Below, in pieces: positions 13,601-23,913 of a stretch of DNA of 64,000 nt (position 1 is its first letter; every line of letters starts with the position of its first letter). Source of the stretch: Sacculina carcini (Eukaryota > Arthropoda > Thecostraca > Sacculinidae); NCBI GenBank assembly GCA_916048095.2, contig OU696570.1:14733020-14797019 (forward strand), given 5' to 3'. A program made the translations under genes and the position numbers. The notes beneath the pieces are model-generated. The model saw nothing but the letters and a program-made list of their open reading frames with translations, did not search any database and was not told where the DNA came from.

Positions 13601-16600
13601 GACTTTCCAAATATGTCCTTCAAGAACGGGCAGGAAGATACCACGGCTAGATTTTCTCAGAAAAAACCGGCACAAATGTCAAATGAACAGCGTTCTGAGA
13701 ACGACAGTGTAAAACTGTCAGCTCCACATCAAGAGGACAACGCCACTACCTCACCAAATGAACAACAATTTCGAATATGTGCGACTAAGAGCGACACACA
13801 TGATCACGCAAGTGGGTTAAACAAGTTAAACTATTATTTCTGTTGTGTGGTATATATTGTATCGTTGATAACACAGGTTTCTTAGTATGGCAACATGGAC
13901 ACGTTGTCATGCAATCTAGAGCACCAAATGAAGCAGCATATGCAGACAACAAATGCTACTACAATTATGAAGTTGTTATAAGGTCAATGCGCTGTGTTGA
14001 CATCAATTAATGTCAGTGCAAATTTATCGCTGGAATTTCCAAATACTATAATTTGTTTAGTACTTGTTGGCAAGCAACCACACTACAAACGGCGTCCAGT
14101 TTACTGTAATCGATATGTCAAGGCCTGGTTAAGCATGTTGCTTTGACGGTGCAACAATTAGAATAATACGTGTATTCTTAACATTCATTACTGTTTACAT
14201 TTGTAAATATTGGCTTCAAGCTGTTCAACCGCAATTTTTCTGCCCACTGTAGATTTGTCTGCCAAGTGGATACATACATAAAGTGGAGGCTGCACTGGGA
14301 GTCACTGAAGGTGCTGCAATTAATAATCATGCTCACATTCGCATTTTAAAAGCAGCAAAACGTAGTCAAACTTTGTTGTATTACCCTTCCTTATACTGTG
14401 TTAAACGCACTAAATTGAATTAATACTGAGCTGGCGATGTATCCCTGAACAACAATGATTATCATAGTCACGTTCAGTGAAATGACATCACAACACAAAT
14501 AGCCAGTATATGATGCACAAACAATACGCTCTATATATATGTGTGTGTGTGTGTGTAAGCATGAAGAGCTATGCTAAATGTTCAGCTGTTTATTGAGATT
14601 GTTGCTGAGTGATCTATATACTCTTTATTTTCATTCTATAAGGGGTTTTATTAGGGATGATGAAGATTTGTAAAGTAATACACATATGGATATGAAATGT
14701 GACTGATGTGTTGTGGCAGATTCGGAAGGACCGGGCTTTTGTGCCCTGCTATTGACATTGCTGTCGTATCTGCTCATTCTGTGCACCCTGCCGTTCTCAT
14801 TGTGCGTGTGCATCAAAGTCAGTGGTGTCATGTGTTTATGTATGCATTTGGCAAATTTGTGCAATGTATGCTCATCCCCTAGTGATAAACAGTCACTGTC
14901 GAAGCACAGGGGTCTTCAAATGGGGCTCCTTTTAAATTGTTCTCCGAGTATGTGCATATTTCTTTTAAACAGAAAGAAGGTACATATGGAAATATACACA
15001 TCAAAGTATGGATATAAGGATTTATGTTACGATCGATGTGTTAATTTTGAGCAATTTATATATTTCAATCATTTGACCAATGTTTTAACCGACTTGAAGT
15101 ATGTGAGTTATTGGATCGTGTTCGATGGTACAACTTATGAATAATGAAGCGGATATGAACATTTCACTGGCACAGGTGGTTCAGGAGTATGAGCGTTCGG
15201 TCATATTCCGTCTTGGTCGACTTCTTCCGGGAGGTGCCAAGGGGCCCGGTATTTTCTTTATTGTACCCTGCATTGATACGTACAGGAAAGTGGACCTGAG
15301 AACCGTGTCTTTCGACGTGCCGCCTCAAGAGGTGAGTGCTATTGCCTGCCTATCATCATATTTCTCAAACCTGCCGTCAATTTACCATTTGACAAATTGC
15401 ATCAGTTGGTTTTGTTGCGGGTATTTCTGGTGACTTTGGAGATGAGAGACTAAGATCGCATCAGTTGCACTGTGATAGTGTACGAGCTCGTGCAGCTGGG
15501 TTATCGATAGGCGGCTGGAACAATCGAGATACAAGATAGTACGAGAGAAAGACGAGTACCTGCCGCGGTTTATTGTAGAATTGCAATACGTGCAGGTTTA
15601 TCGTAGAATACACTCATATACACCAACCTGTCGCTCACTTACACAGACAAATAATAAGTTGTTACACCGAAAAATGCATTGCTACACCGACGTGTATTAG
15701 AGTAAGTGTGCAAAGACGCTGTCCAGGGAAACAATTTTCAGTGTGGTGTAGTCATGTAGTTAAGTGTGGTGTAGTCATGTATATGTAGTTAAGTGTGGTG
15801 TAGTCATGTACATGTAGTTAAGTGTGGTTTAGTCATGTATATGTAGTTAAGTGTGGTGTAGTCATGTATATGTAGTTAAGTGTGGTGTAGTCATGTACAT
15901 GTAGTTAAGTGTGGTTTAGTCATGTATATGTAGTTAAGTGTGGTGTAGTCATGTATATGTAGTTAAGTGTGGTTTGGTCATGTACATGTAGTTAAGTGTG
16001 GTTTGGTCATGTACATGTAGTTAAGTGTGGTGTAGTGATGTACATGTAGTTAAGTGTGGTTTGGTCATGTACATGTAGTGAAGTGTGGTGTAGTCATGTA
16101 GTTAAATGTTATGTAGTCATGTATATGTAGTTAAGTGTTGTGTAGTCATGTAGATAAGTGTGGTGTAGTGATGTACATGTAGTTAAGTGTGGTGTAGTCA
16201 TGTACATGTAGTTAAGTGTGGTGTAGTCATGTACATGTAGTTAAGTGTGGTGTAGTCATGTACATGTAGTTAAGTGTGGTTGGGTCATGTAGTTAAGTGT
16301 GGTGTAGTCATGTACATGTAGTTAAGTGTGGTGTAGTCATGTACATGTAGTTAAGTGCGGTGTAGTCATGTACATGTAGTTAAGTGTGGTTTGGTCATGT
16401 ACATGTAGTTAAGTGTGGTGTAGTCATGTACATGTAGTTAAGTGTGGTGTAGTGATGTAGTTAAGTGTGGTTGGGTCATGTATATGTAGTTAAGTGTGGT
16501 GTAGTGATGTACATGTAGTGAAGTGTGGTGTAGTCATGTAGATGTAGTTAAGTGTGGTGTAGTCATGTACATGTAGTTAAGTGTGGTGTAGTGATGTAGT

Positions 16601-17753
16601 TAAGTGTGGTTGGGTCATGTATATGTAGTTAAGTGTGGTGTAGTGATGTATATGTAGTTAAGTGTGGTTTGGTCATGTATATGTAGTTAAGTGTGGTGTA
16701 GTCATGTATATGTAGTTAAGTGCGGTGTAGTCATGTACATGTAGTTAAGTGCGGTGTAGTCATGTACATGTAGTTAAGTGTGGTGTAGTCATGTACATGT
16801 AGTTAAGTGTGGTTGGGTCATGTAGTTAAGTGTGGTGTAGTCATGTACATGTAGTTAAGTGTGGTGTAGTCATGTACATGTAGTTAAGTGCGGTGTAGTC
16901 ATGTACATGTAGTTAAGTGTGGTTTGGTCATGTACATGTAGTTAAGTGTGGTGTAGTCATGTACATGTAGTTAAGTGTGGTGTAGTGATGTAGTTAAGTG
17001 TGGTTGGGTCATGTATATGTAGTTAAGTGTGGTGTAGTGATGTACATGTAGTGAAGTGTGGTGTAGTCATGTAGATGTAGTTAAGTGTGGTGTAGTCATG
17101 TACATGTAGTTAAGTGTGGTGTAGTGATGTAGTTAAGTGTGGTTGGGTCATGTATATGTAGTTAAGTGTGGTGTAGTGATGTACATGTAGTGAAGTGTGG
17201 TGTAGTCATGTAGATGTAGTTAAGTGTGGTGTAGTGATGTACATGTAGTTAAGTGTGGTGTAGTCATGTACATGTAGTTAAGTGTGGTGTAGTCATGTAG
17301 TTAAGTGTGGTTGGGTCATGTATATGTAGTGAAGTGTGGTGTAGTGATGTACATGTAGTGAAGTGTGGTGTAGTCATGTATATGTAGTTAAGTGTGGTTT
17401 GGTCATGTATACGTAGTTAAGTGTGGTGTAGTCATGTAGTTAAGTGTGGTGTAGTCATGTATATGTAGTTAAGTGTGGTGTAGTGATGTACACGTAGTTA
17501 AGTGTGGTTTGCTAATGTTCCTGTGGTTTTCTGCCTGGACATCGCTTGTGCACACTCGGTCTTATACACGATTATGTTTAGTAATATATTGGTCGGTACA
17601 TACGTACAGGACCAGTGATCATTGACCACACCACACTGACATGCAGCATTGTTCATACACACGTGTTTGTTACTCGGTGTGCGTCGACAAACAGCATATA
17701 TCAGTGAACAATGTGAGTGTGGATCAACTTGGACAGAAGGCTGACATACACAA

Positions 17754-17784
<31 letters not shown>

Positions 17785-20700
17785 TTCAGTAATCAGGATA
17801 CGCCCAGTGGTCGAGTTAGCATTTATTAATGCGTCCACTCTGCAAACATACACTCGGCAGTATTGATCCAGTGAGAGCAAAACAGTCGGTGTAGTCGCGC
17901 TGAAAAACACTCGTTTATGTCTCACCACACAGGCTTGTCGCAATGCCTAATTTCACTTCTTAAGCACTCACTACATGTCACGAATAATGCATGACATGTA
18001 ATGTATCGCGCCACATGCATCAACTGTTTTACATTGGCATGCGTCACGAGCTATTTGAAATTGCACTATGACAATTTTCACAGAATTTATGTCGGAACAC
18101 ACATATTTTGTGAAGCCCGAAATAACTTGCACACGAATATTTGCCTGATATCCATTCAAAGGTTGCTCTGAACAATATTTGACAAAACATATTGATTCAT
18201 CGTATCCGTGAAATATTATTGACATAGGCATTTCTCTCTAGTAACTTTACATCATTTACATAGTACACTTTTTAGAAATAAGTAGATTATAATTTTTTTT
18301 ATTATACAGACTTCAAATTAGACACATTTAGATTAGGTAAATTCTACATTAAATACATTTTATATTAAATAAATTTTAGATTATATTAGGTTTAGATTAG
18401 GTAAATTCTAGATTAAATAAATTTCAGAATATATAAATTTTAGATTAGGTAAGTCCTAGATTAAATAAATTTTATATTAAATATATTTCAGAATAGGTAA
18501 ATTTTAGATTAGGTGAATTCTAGATTAAATAAATTTTATATTCAATAAATTTTAGATTAAATATATTTCAGAATAGATATATCTTAGATTAGGCAGATTT
18601 TTGAATTAAATATATTTCATATTTGATAAATTTCAGATGAGTAAATATTAAATTAGATCGGTTAGATTAGATAAGCTTAGATCAGAAAAATTTATATTAA
18701 TTAAATTTACATTAAATAAATTTACATTAAATAAATTTACATTAAATAAATTTACCTTAAATAAATTTACCTTAAATAATTTTACCTTAAATATATTTAC
18801 ATTAAATAAATTTATATTATATAAATTTACATTAATTAAATTTACAATAAATACATTAACATTCAATAAAATTATATAAATATTAGATTGAATGTATACA
18901 TATATTTATATATATATTTGGAATTTGTAGATAATTTTAAGTAAATTTGTACTTTTCAGTAATTTTAGATCAAGTGACCAAGCTCATTCCAGGACCAGTT
19001 TAACACTCATGAAAGTGATGCTTCATTTAAAACGCGGCACCGTATCAGCTTGCACACTGATTATCAGAACCGCTGTGAGGTCTTATGCACCCTCGAAGGC
19101 AATATTTCAGACCCCTATTATATTATTTAGCATCATAATAATTTAGGTTCGACTTTGGGAAAATGCAGTTACAAGCAGCCCTTCAGTTTCCTAGCTGAAT
19201 AAGCTGATTTTTAAGCTGGGGATTTTATGCGCCACGCTATTATAGATATTAATATCATGCGTGATGCAACTGGTCCCTGAACACTCCAGTGCTCCCGCGG
19301 GGCCCTCGCAGAGCGGTTGCTACGACTCTGCTAGGAAGTGTCTGTATTTGCTGAATGTACTGAATAATGTACTGTTACACCATGGACAGTAATTTGTATT
19401 TAAGTACACAATCATTTCCCATATTACGCATTCTGTATGTATGGGTATCAAGTTAGTGAAAATTGCACCATGATAAGGAAATTAGCAATAAAGCGATTAA
19501 CTGTGCTGAATGGATGTACCGTCGATATAGTGAGTGATACTAGTGAGAGACTGGATGATGATAATGGTCGTGCTACAGGTGCTGTCTCATGATTCAGTCA
19601 CAGTTTCCGTCGACGCTGTTGTTTATTACCGTGTTCATGACCCGGTGTGGGCCCAGACCAACGTTGAAGACTTCAGGTCAGACTGAGGCGCAGCATAGCT
19701 GGGCACTAGTCGTGCACGGTCATTGTAGCAGCCGGGTGCAGCTTAACAAGCCATAACACATGTAGCTGATGTTGCAGCTAACAGCATAACTAACCCGTCT
19801 TACTCGTAGCCATCACTCAATGTCGCTACAAACAACTAACAACACTTCAAAATCGACTTGCACTAACACAACGAAAGATGCGGCAAAACTAGCCTCTTGC
19901 TGGTAACGTGTGATCATCATTTATCACATTTACTAATGATTGCATTTACTAACACAACACAACTACACCTAGCAATAAATATGGAATACTATTGAAAATC
20001 AGATACAAAAGAAAATAGGCAATATAATCAGACGTTGAAAATTTTCATGTCATTGGATATACTACCCACTCTCGGACGCAAAGAAGCGCTGGGTTCAGTA
20101 GCCGACCTACGGGAGTGGATCAGTTGAGTCAGCATCAAGCTTTTGCGTGATTACCGACCAGAACATGTCATGTCACATTGATGCTACGCCAATATGACTT
20201 GTGCAAGCTACACAGGAAACTACAATGACCCACTAATCAGCTACAGTGAACCACAGGAAGACTGTAATAAGACGACAATGCTTTCAAAACACAAAAACAA
20301 CACAACGTATTACACCATTAAACGCTAGGGCTGCTCATTTTTTAGTAATCAGAAAACATATATTTGATTCGTCATTTCGATGCATAGTAACTGCATTGTA
20401 TGGGCAAAAGCATCACCATGCTCATCAGATGCTGATTAAGGACAGAGAGTTTGAGTGGAGCTCATGTGGAAGTCCTGTGGGCTTGTTGTTCCTGTTGACA
20501 CCAAGCGTATTTGACCATGTTCATGGACTCGCTTGACATTGAATATAACCAAGTGTACCAGACTTGTAAGTGTAACTACATATAATATCGGCATCAATGA
20601 ATATATCAAGTATACACATGCCATTCCATGTGCACCATTGATATTCTGCATGTGTATCAATTTATGCATACTGTTGATATTGCTGCACTTGAATGGCAAC

Positions 20701-23275
20701 AGTGCAACGAAAGTCAAGCCAAGTGATAATACGCATATATTCAGTGTGTTTACGATGTTTGTTGTGCGATGGTTGTGTAGAAGCAGCAACATTTTGTGAC
20801 GTTGACACATAGTGAAACACACATCACAAATGCATTGCAAAACACATTGTGACTGCCGCGCTGCATGTCTGCACTAACCATGACTGACGAAGAAATCGCT
20901 CAATCCGTGTGCCCAATGGTGTTTGCCAACTTGCTGCGTTCAATATACGCTTTTCCCTGGTCAATCTACACACAAGCATGTCTGTGTGTGTGTGTGTGAC
21001 TAGATACTGACTCGTGACTCAGTCACAGTCGCCGTAGACGCTGTTGTATATTACCGCATTCTCGATCCGACCGTCGCAGTCACCAACATTGAGAATTTCA
21101 GGTGAGTGTTAACTAGTGTACTCGCCACATTGCCACCAGCAGTGCTACACGATGCACACGCCCAGCTTCAGAACCGTGTGGACAGTAATGAGCTGAAGCA
21201 GGGCTCCCTCACAACCATATGTTTAGCATTAACATATGTTGGTGCTCAACGGCCGGTGCACCCAGTGTGTCGTCTCACCAGCTGTCCAGTTCACTGCTGA
21301 TAGGCACACAATCACTGGGTACACACACATACTTCTACTGTTAACAACAGTTCACTTGCACGGCGCGACATCACACACGTCGCTTACTCTCACTTCTTAC
21401 CATCGATCAACACACCGTTCTATAGACCACACTGACTCCGATGTCAGCGTCTTTAGATTTACATACACTGACAGACATACTTGCACTTTACAAACATACA
21501 TCTATACGAACAGGCACACACACATACACGTTAAGCGCGCGCATGCAGTTCAATGTGCTGCTTCTATTTCATTGACACGTGACATCACCGTATTTCAGTT
21601 GTGCCTAAATATGACATCCTCGTCACAAGGCTCAGCAGTTCACCTCACTAATGAGTCAGATTTAAGCCAGTCAGCTTTTGTCCCCCTGCATAAGAGTTAT
21701 AGTTGTCATGACATTTTCATCCACGTAAATTGTATAACGTCTAATCCTAGCCGAGATCCCTGTGACACATGAATTGTCCTCGGGAAAAGTACCCTGAATA
21801 GAGACACTCATAGAAATGACTGAGGAATCTCGCATGCATGTATACGCCTGTGTATGTGTATGCTCGTTGGTCAGTCACTCGACGCGTTTGCTGGCGGCGA
21901 CGACACTGCGTAACGTGTTAGGCACCAAGTCACTGGCCGACCTGCTGGCTGAGCGTGAGTCCATTTCGCACCAGATGCAGAGCACACTGGATGAAGCCAC
22001 CGATCCGTGGGGTGTCAAGGTAGAGCGTGTCGAGATCAAGGACGTACGACTTCCCGTCCAGCTGCAACGCGCCATGGCTGCTGAGGCGGAGGCGGCTCGC
22101 GAAGCACGTGCTAAAGTGATTGCCGCTGAAGGCGAGCAGCGCGCGTCTCGAGCCCTCAAGGAGGCGGCCGATGTGATGAAAGAAAGTCCAATGGCACTGC
22201 AGGTAAACACCGTATTTGCACTCATTTCACTCTGCGTTCTCAGCTAGCTGTTTCTCATGTGATTTTCTTGAAACTCGTTTGTAGTTTTGAGGTAAGTCTT
22301 TTATGACGTTTATATTCTATACCTCGATGAAACTCGATTACTATAGTCAGATGTGTTTTCCTCCAGCTTTCCTCCGTTCTGCAATTTCTCCACACGGTTC
22401 GCTCAAATTACACATTTCTGGTGGTGAAGTAGGACGCATTTTCAATCCTATTTCCATCTCCCCTATCTCAATTTGATTACTTCGTTTTCTTTTGAATTCC
22501 TAGCTCTCTTTCTCTTGATGTGTATACACCTTGTCATGAGTCTTAGTAATACACAGACACCGGCACTTTGAAGCTATTTTCATGTCAATATCCAGCACCA
22601 TTCAAGACTGTTCCTTCCTGATCTAGTTATTTCCCTATTGTGGGTGACCTCAACTTTCAGATTGGTCCTCTCCCCTTTAATCCTTAGTGGTTGAGTTTTT
22701 TGCCCTTGAATCTGTCGAATGTGATTTTTGCACTGCTTTTCATATACCAGGTAATATTCTTGACCTAATTCCTTTCCCTTCGCCTTTCTTCTCGGGTTGT
22801 AGTCTATACTATCTGACGTTCTCACGGGTATTTTAGCGCGTGGCCACTTGTATTAGGACGTTTTCGCTACCACCGCGTGCGACGTAAACACATAAAATGC
22901 CGTGTGGGCTGAGTATATGCTGGGCGCTCTCTGCACACAACACGCACACGACAAACACACCACGGAAGATGCACGGAGAGCAGCGTAAATCGCCGCTTTA
23001 TTTGCGCTACAAAGCAACCGGCTTTCTTGACAGATGTTAAGCTGCCTTTGATGCAGATACAGCGGATCAAAGGGGGAATTACGAAATCGAGGTGAATGAT
23101 GAGAAACGTGAGATGCGTGTGTATGTGTTTGTATGGATATGTATGTGCGTGTGTGCTGCCACAGTTACGATACTTGCAGACGTTGAGCACGATATCGGCC
23201 GAGAAGAACTCGACAATCGTGTTTCCACTGCCGATCGACGTGCTCAGTCAGTTTCTGGCTGGTCGCAGTCAGTGA
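9308..23275 (+). CDS. STOM: Stomatin, SPFH-domain integral membrane protein, with duplicated exon 4
   Basis: Stomatin is a monotopic membrane scaffold of lipid rafts that modulates channels. Exons: first exon 9308-9329 (or 10817-10835), 14720-14817, 15176-15331, one of 19579-19676 or 21004-21101, 21875-22202, 23165-23275. With one exon 4 the total is 813 nt, 270 residues plus TGA (human about 288). Exon 2 encodes the hydrophobic hairpin ([20 protein letters not shown]). Exon 3 carries [13 protein letters not shown] and [10 protein letters not shown]. Exon 5 carries [31 protein letters not shown] and [14 protein letters not shown]. Exon 6 ends with the C-terminal segment [18 protein letters not shown] is at 23513. 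The gene is tail to tail with MEAF6. All splice phases agree. The family call is very strong; first-exon choice and exon 4 usage are inferred. Confidence 0.92.
9402..9487. repeat. 14-bp tandem repeat, about six copies
   Basis: CCTGTCAGTGATCG is repeated head to tail with almost no variation, just inside STOM intron 1. Confidence 0.9.
10105..10465. repeat. 34-bp minisatellite, about 10.6 copies
   Basis: TTTTGTGAGTGTGTATAATA recurs exactly every 34 bases from 10105 to 10445, with the variable base pair TAATAG(T/A)ATG. The period is not a multiple of three, yet the minus strand stays open in more than one frame because the unit lacks stops. I treat those frames as non-coding. Confidence 0.9.
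10614..10668. repeat. (CA)n microsatellite
   Basis: An almost pure CA dinucleotide run of about 50 bp, downstream of the 34-bp minisatellite. Confidence 0.95.
10817..10835 (+). CDS. STOM: STOM candidate first coding exon B
   Basis: ATG opens MAAPMT and ends GACAG|GTGAGT, a strong donor in phase 1. It joins exon 2 exactly as exon A does and would give a stomatin one residue shorter, with a different N-terminus. Confidence 0.5.
12899..13811 (+). CDS. Unrecognised basic, Ser-rich protein; nested gene or long alternative STOM first exon
   Basis: An open frame of 304 codons starts at ATG 12899 ([17 protein letters not shown]) and lies on the STOM strand inside its first intron. It is too long, and too unlike the local AT-rich repeats, to be chance. 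The N-terminus is basic ([18 protein letters not shown]). An NPF tripeptide sits in SNPFES, and a compact stretch reads [19 protein letters not shown]. No transmembrane segment is seen before the proposed end. A donor GCAA|GTGGGT at 13811/13812 is in phase 1, the phase STOM exon 2 requires, so it could splice into stomatin and give a long cytosolic N-terminus, as MEC-2 and podocin have. Without splicing the frame continues to 13885 through low-quality hydrophobic sequence. I do not recognise a family. Confidence 0.5.
13886..14719. other. Remainder of STOM intron 1
   Basis: AT-rich intron sequence with a short (TG)n at about 14539-14556. I see no gene or RNA. Confidence 0.5.
15740..17515. repeat. 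29-bp minisatellite array with a 533-bp higher-order period
   Basis: About sixty units of GTAGTTAAGTGTGGTGTAGT followed by CATGTACAT fill 1.8 kb of the STOM intron before exon 4. Variants (TTTGGTC, TTGGGTC, GTAGTGATG, missing ACATGTA) recur in the same order. The TTGGGTCATGTAGTT variant is at 16280 and 16813, and TTGGGTCATGTATAT at 16471 and 17004, both 533 bp apart, so a block of units was duplicated. Confidence 0.93.
18290..18890. repeat. Degenerate AT-rich tandem repeat (ATTAAATAAATTT-like)
   Basis: Loosely repeated 12-20-bp units of TTAGATTAAATAAATTTTA and ACATTAAATAAATTT fill about 600 bp of the STOM intron. Open frames here are compositional. Confidence 0.75.
19579..19676 (+). CDS. STOM: STOM exon 4a (alternative copy)
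   Basis: The exon is 98 nt, flanked by GCTACAG and GTCAGA. It encodes [19 protein letters not shown] and then [13 protein letters not shown], the strand of the SPFH domain that follows PPQE in stomatins. It is in phase 0 to 2, like exon 4b. It matches exon 4b at 21 of 32 full codons. Confidence 0.85.
19677..21003. other. Intron between the alternative exons 4a and 4b
   Basis: About 1.3 kb of sequence without recognised repeats except a short (TG)n directly before exon 4b. Open frames near 20246-20840 show no protein-like features and no shared signatures. Confidence 0.5.
21004..21101 (+). CDS. STOM: STOM exon 4b (alternative copy)
   Basis: The exon is 98 nt, flanked by a (TG)n-ACTAG acceptor and the strong donor GTGAGT. 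It encodes [19 protein letters not shown] and then [13 protein letters not shown], closer to the remembered human stomatin than exon 4a. It has the same length and phase as 4a. Confidence 0.88.
21102..21874. other. STOM intron before exon 5
   Basis: CA-rich sequence. A Thr/His-rich open frame at 21236-21772 has simple composition and no start context, so I do not call it. Confidence 0.5.
22203..23164. other. STOM last intron
   Basis: About 960 bp between exon 5 and the terminal exon. I see no repeat family or gene in it. Confidence 0.5.
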
Positions 23276-23512
23276 AACGCAACAATCAACACAATGGACA
23301 CCGCGTCTCACTGAACAAACCAATGCTGTACAACTTGCATTGCGGGACACATGTGTCAGCAGATTAAATCTATGTGCACTCTGATGGTGAAAATTATCAC
23401 CAACCATATAAATCAAATCAGTTTAATAATATTGATGTTTGCACCTTCTTACATGTTTATAAATGTATGATGAAATTGTGAAATTGACCATCATGCGTAG
23501 ACAAGTAGTTTC

Positions 23513-23518
23513 AATAAA
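23513..23518 (+). terminator. Polyadenylation signal, STOM
   Basis: AATAAA lies 238 nt after the STOM stop codon, before the converging MEAF6 gene. Confidence 0.6.
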
Positions 23519-23913
23519 TTCCGTTCACATGTTTTGTAGTGAGTGGCGACAATGTCTCGAGATAACAGCACAATAATGAGTGTGTCAAACATCTCCCCCA
23601 CACACGCGCTGTGTCGTATAAGACAACCACGACACAGCGACAATCAGCACTGTGTCGTCATTTCGCCGAGCATGCATGACGATCACGACAATACAGTACG
23701 ACCATAGTTCGGCAGCCACACATCAACACGACCGCACATGAAACACCGTGCCACAACACACACAGCTAGTACAACTCATGCACAAGTCAACCACACTCAC
23801 ACACAGTGCGCAAGTGTGACGAAAATGGCGTGTGTGTGTGTCAGCACTACACATGGATAATGGTCGTAACGAAGCCAGTGGATAATGGTGGTAATGAGAC
23901 AGCCTGGCGGCTA

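Noticed and set aside
15740..17515. CRISPR-like array of 29-bp repeats
   Set aside because: There are no unique spacers; units are directly adjacent and degenerate, and the context is a eukaryotic intron. It is a minisatellite.
20246..20840. Overlapping frames on both strands between STOM exons 4a and 4b
   Set aside because: No recognisable sequence features; both strands are open by chance in moderate-composition DNA.
21236..21772. 178-codon frame in a STOM intron
   Set aside because: Simple Thr/His/Ser composition from CA-rich DNA, no domain, and inside a well-defined intron.
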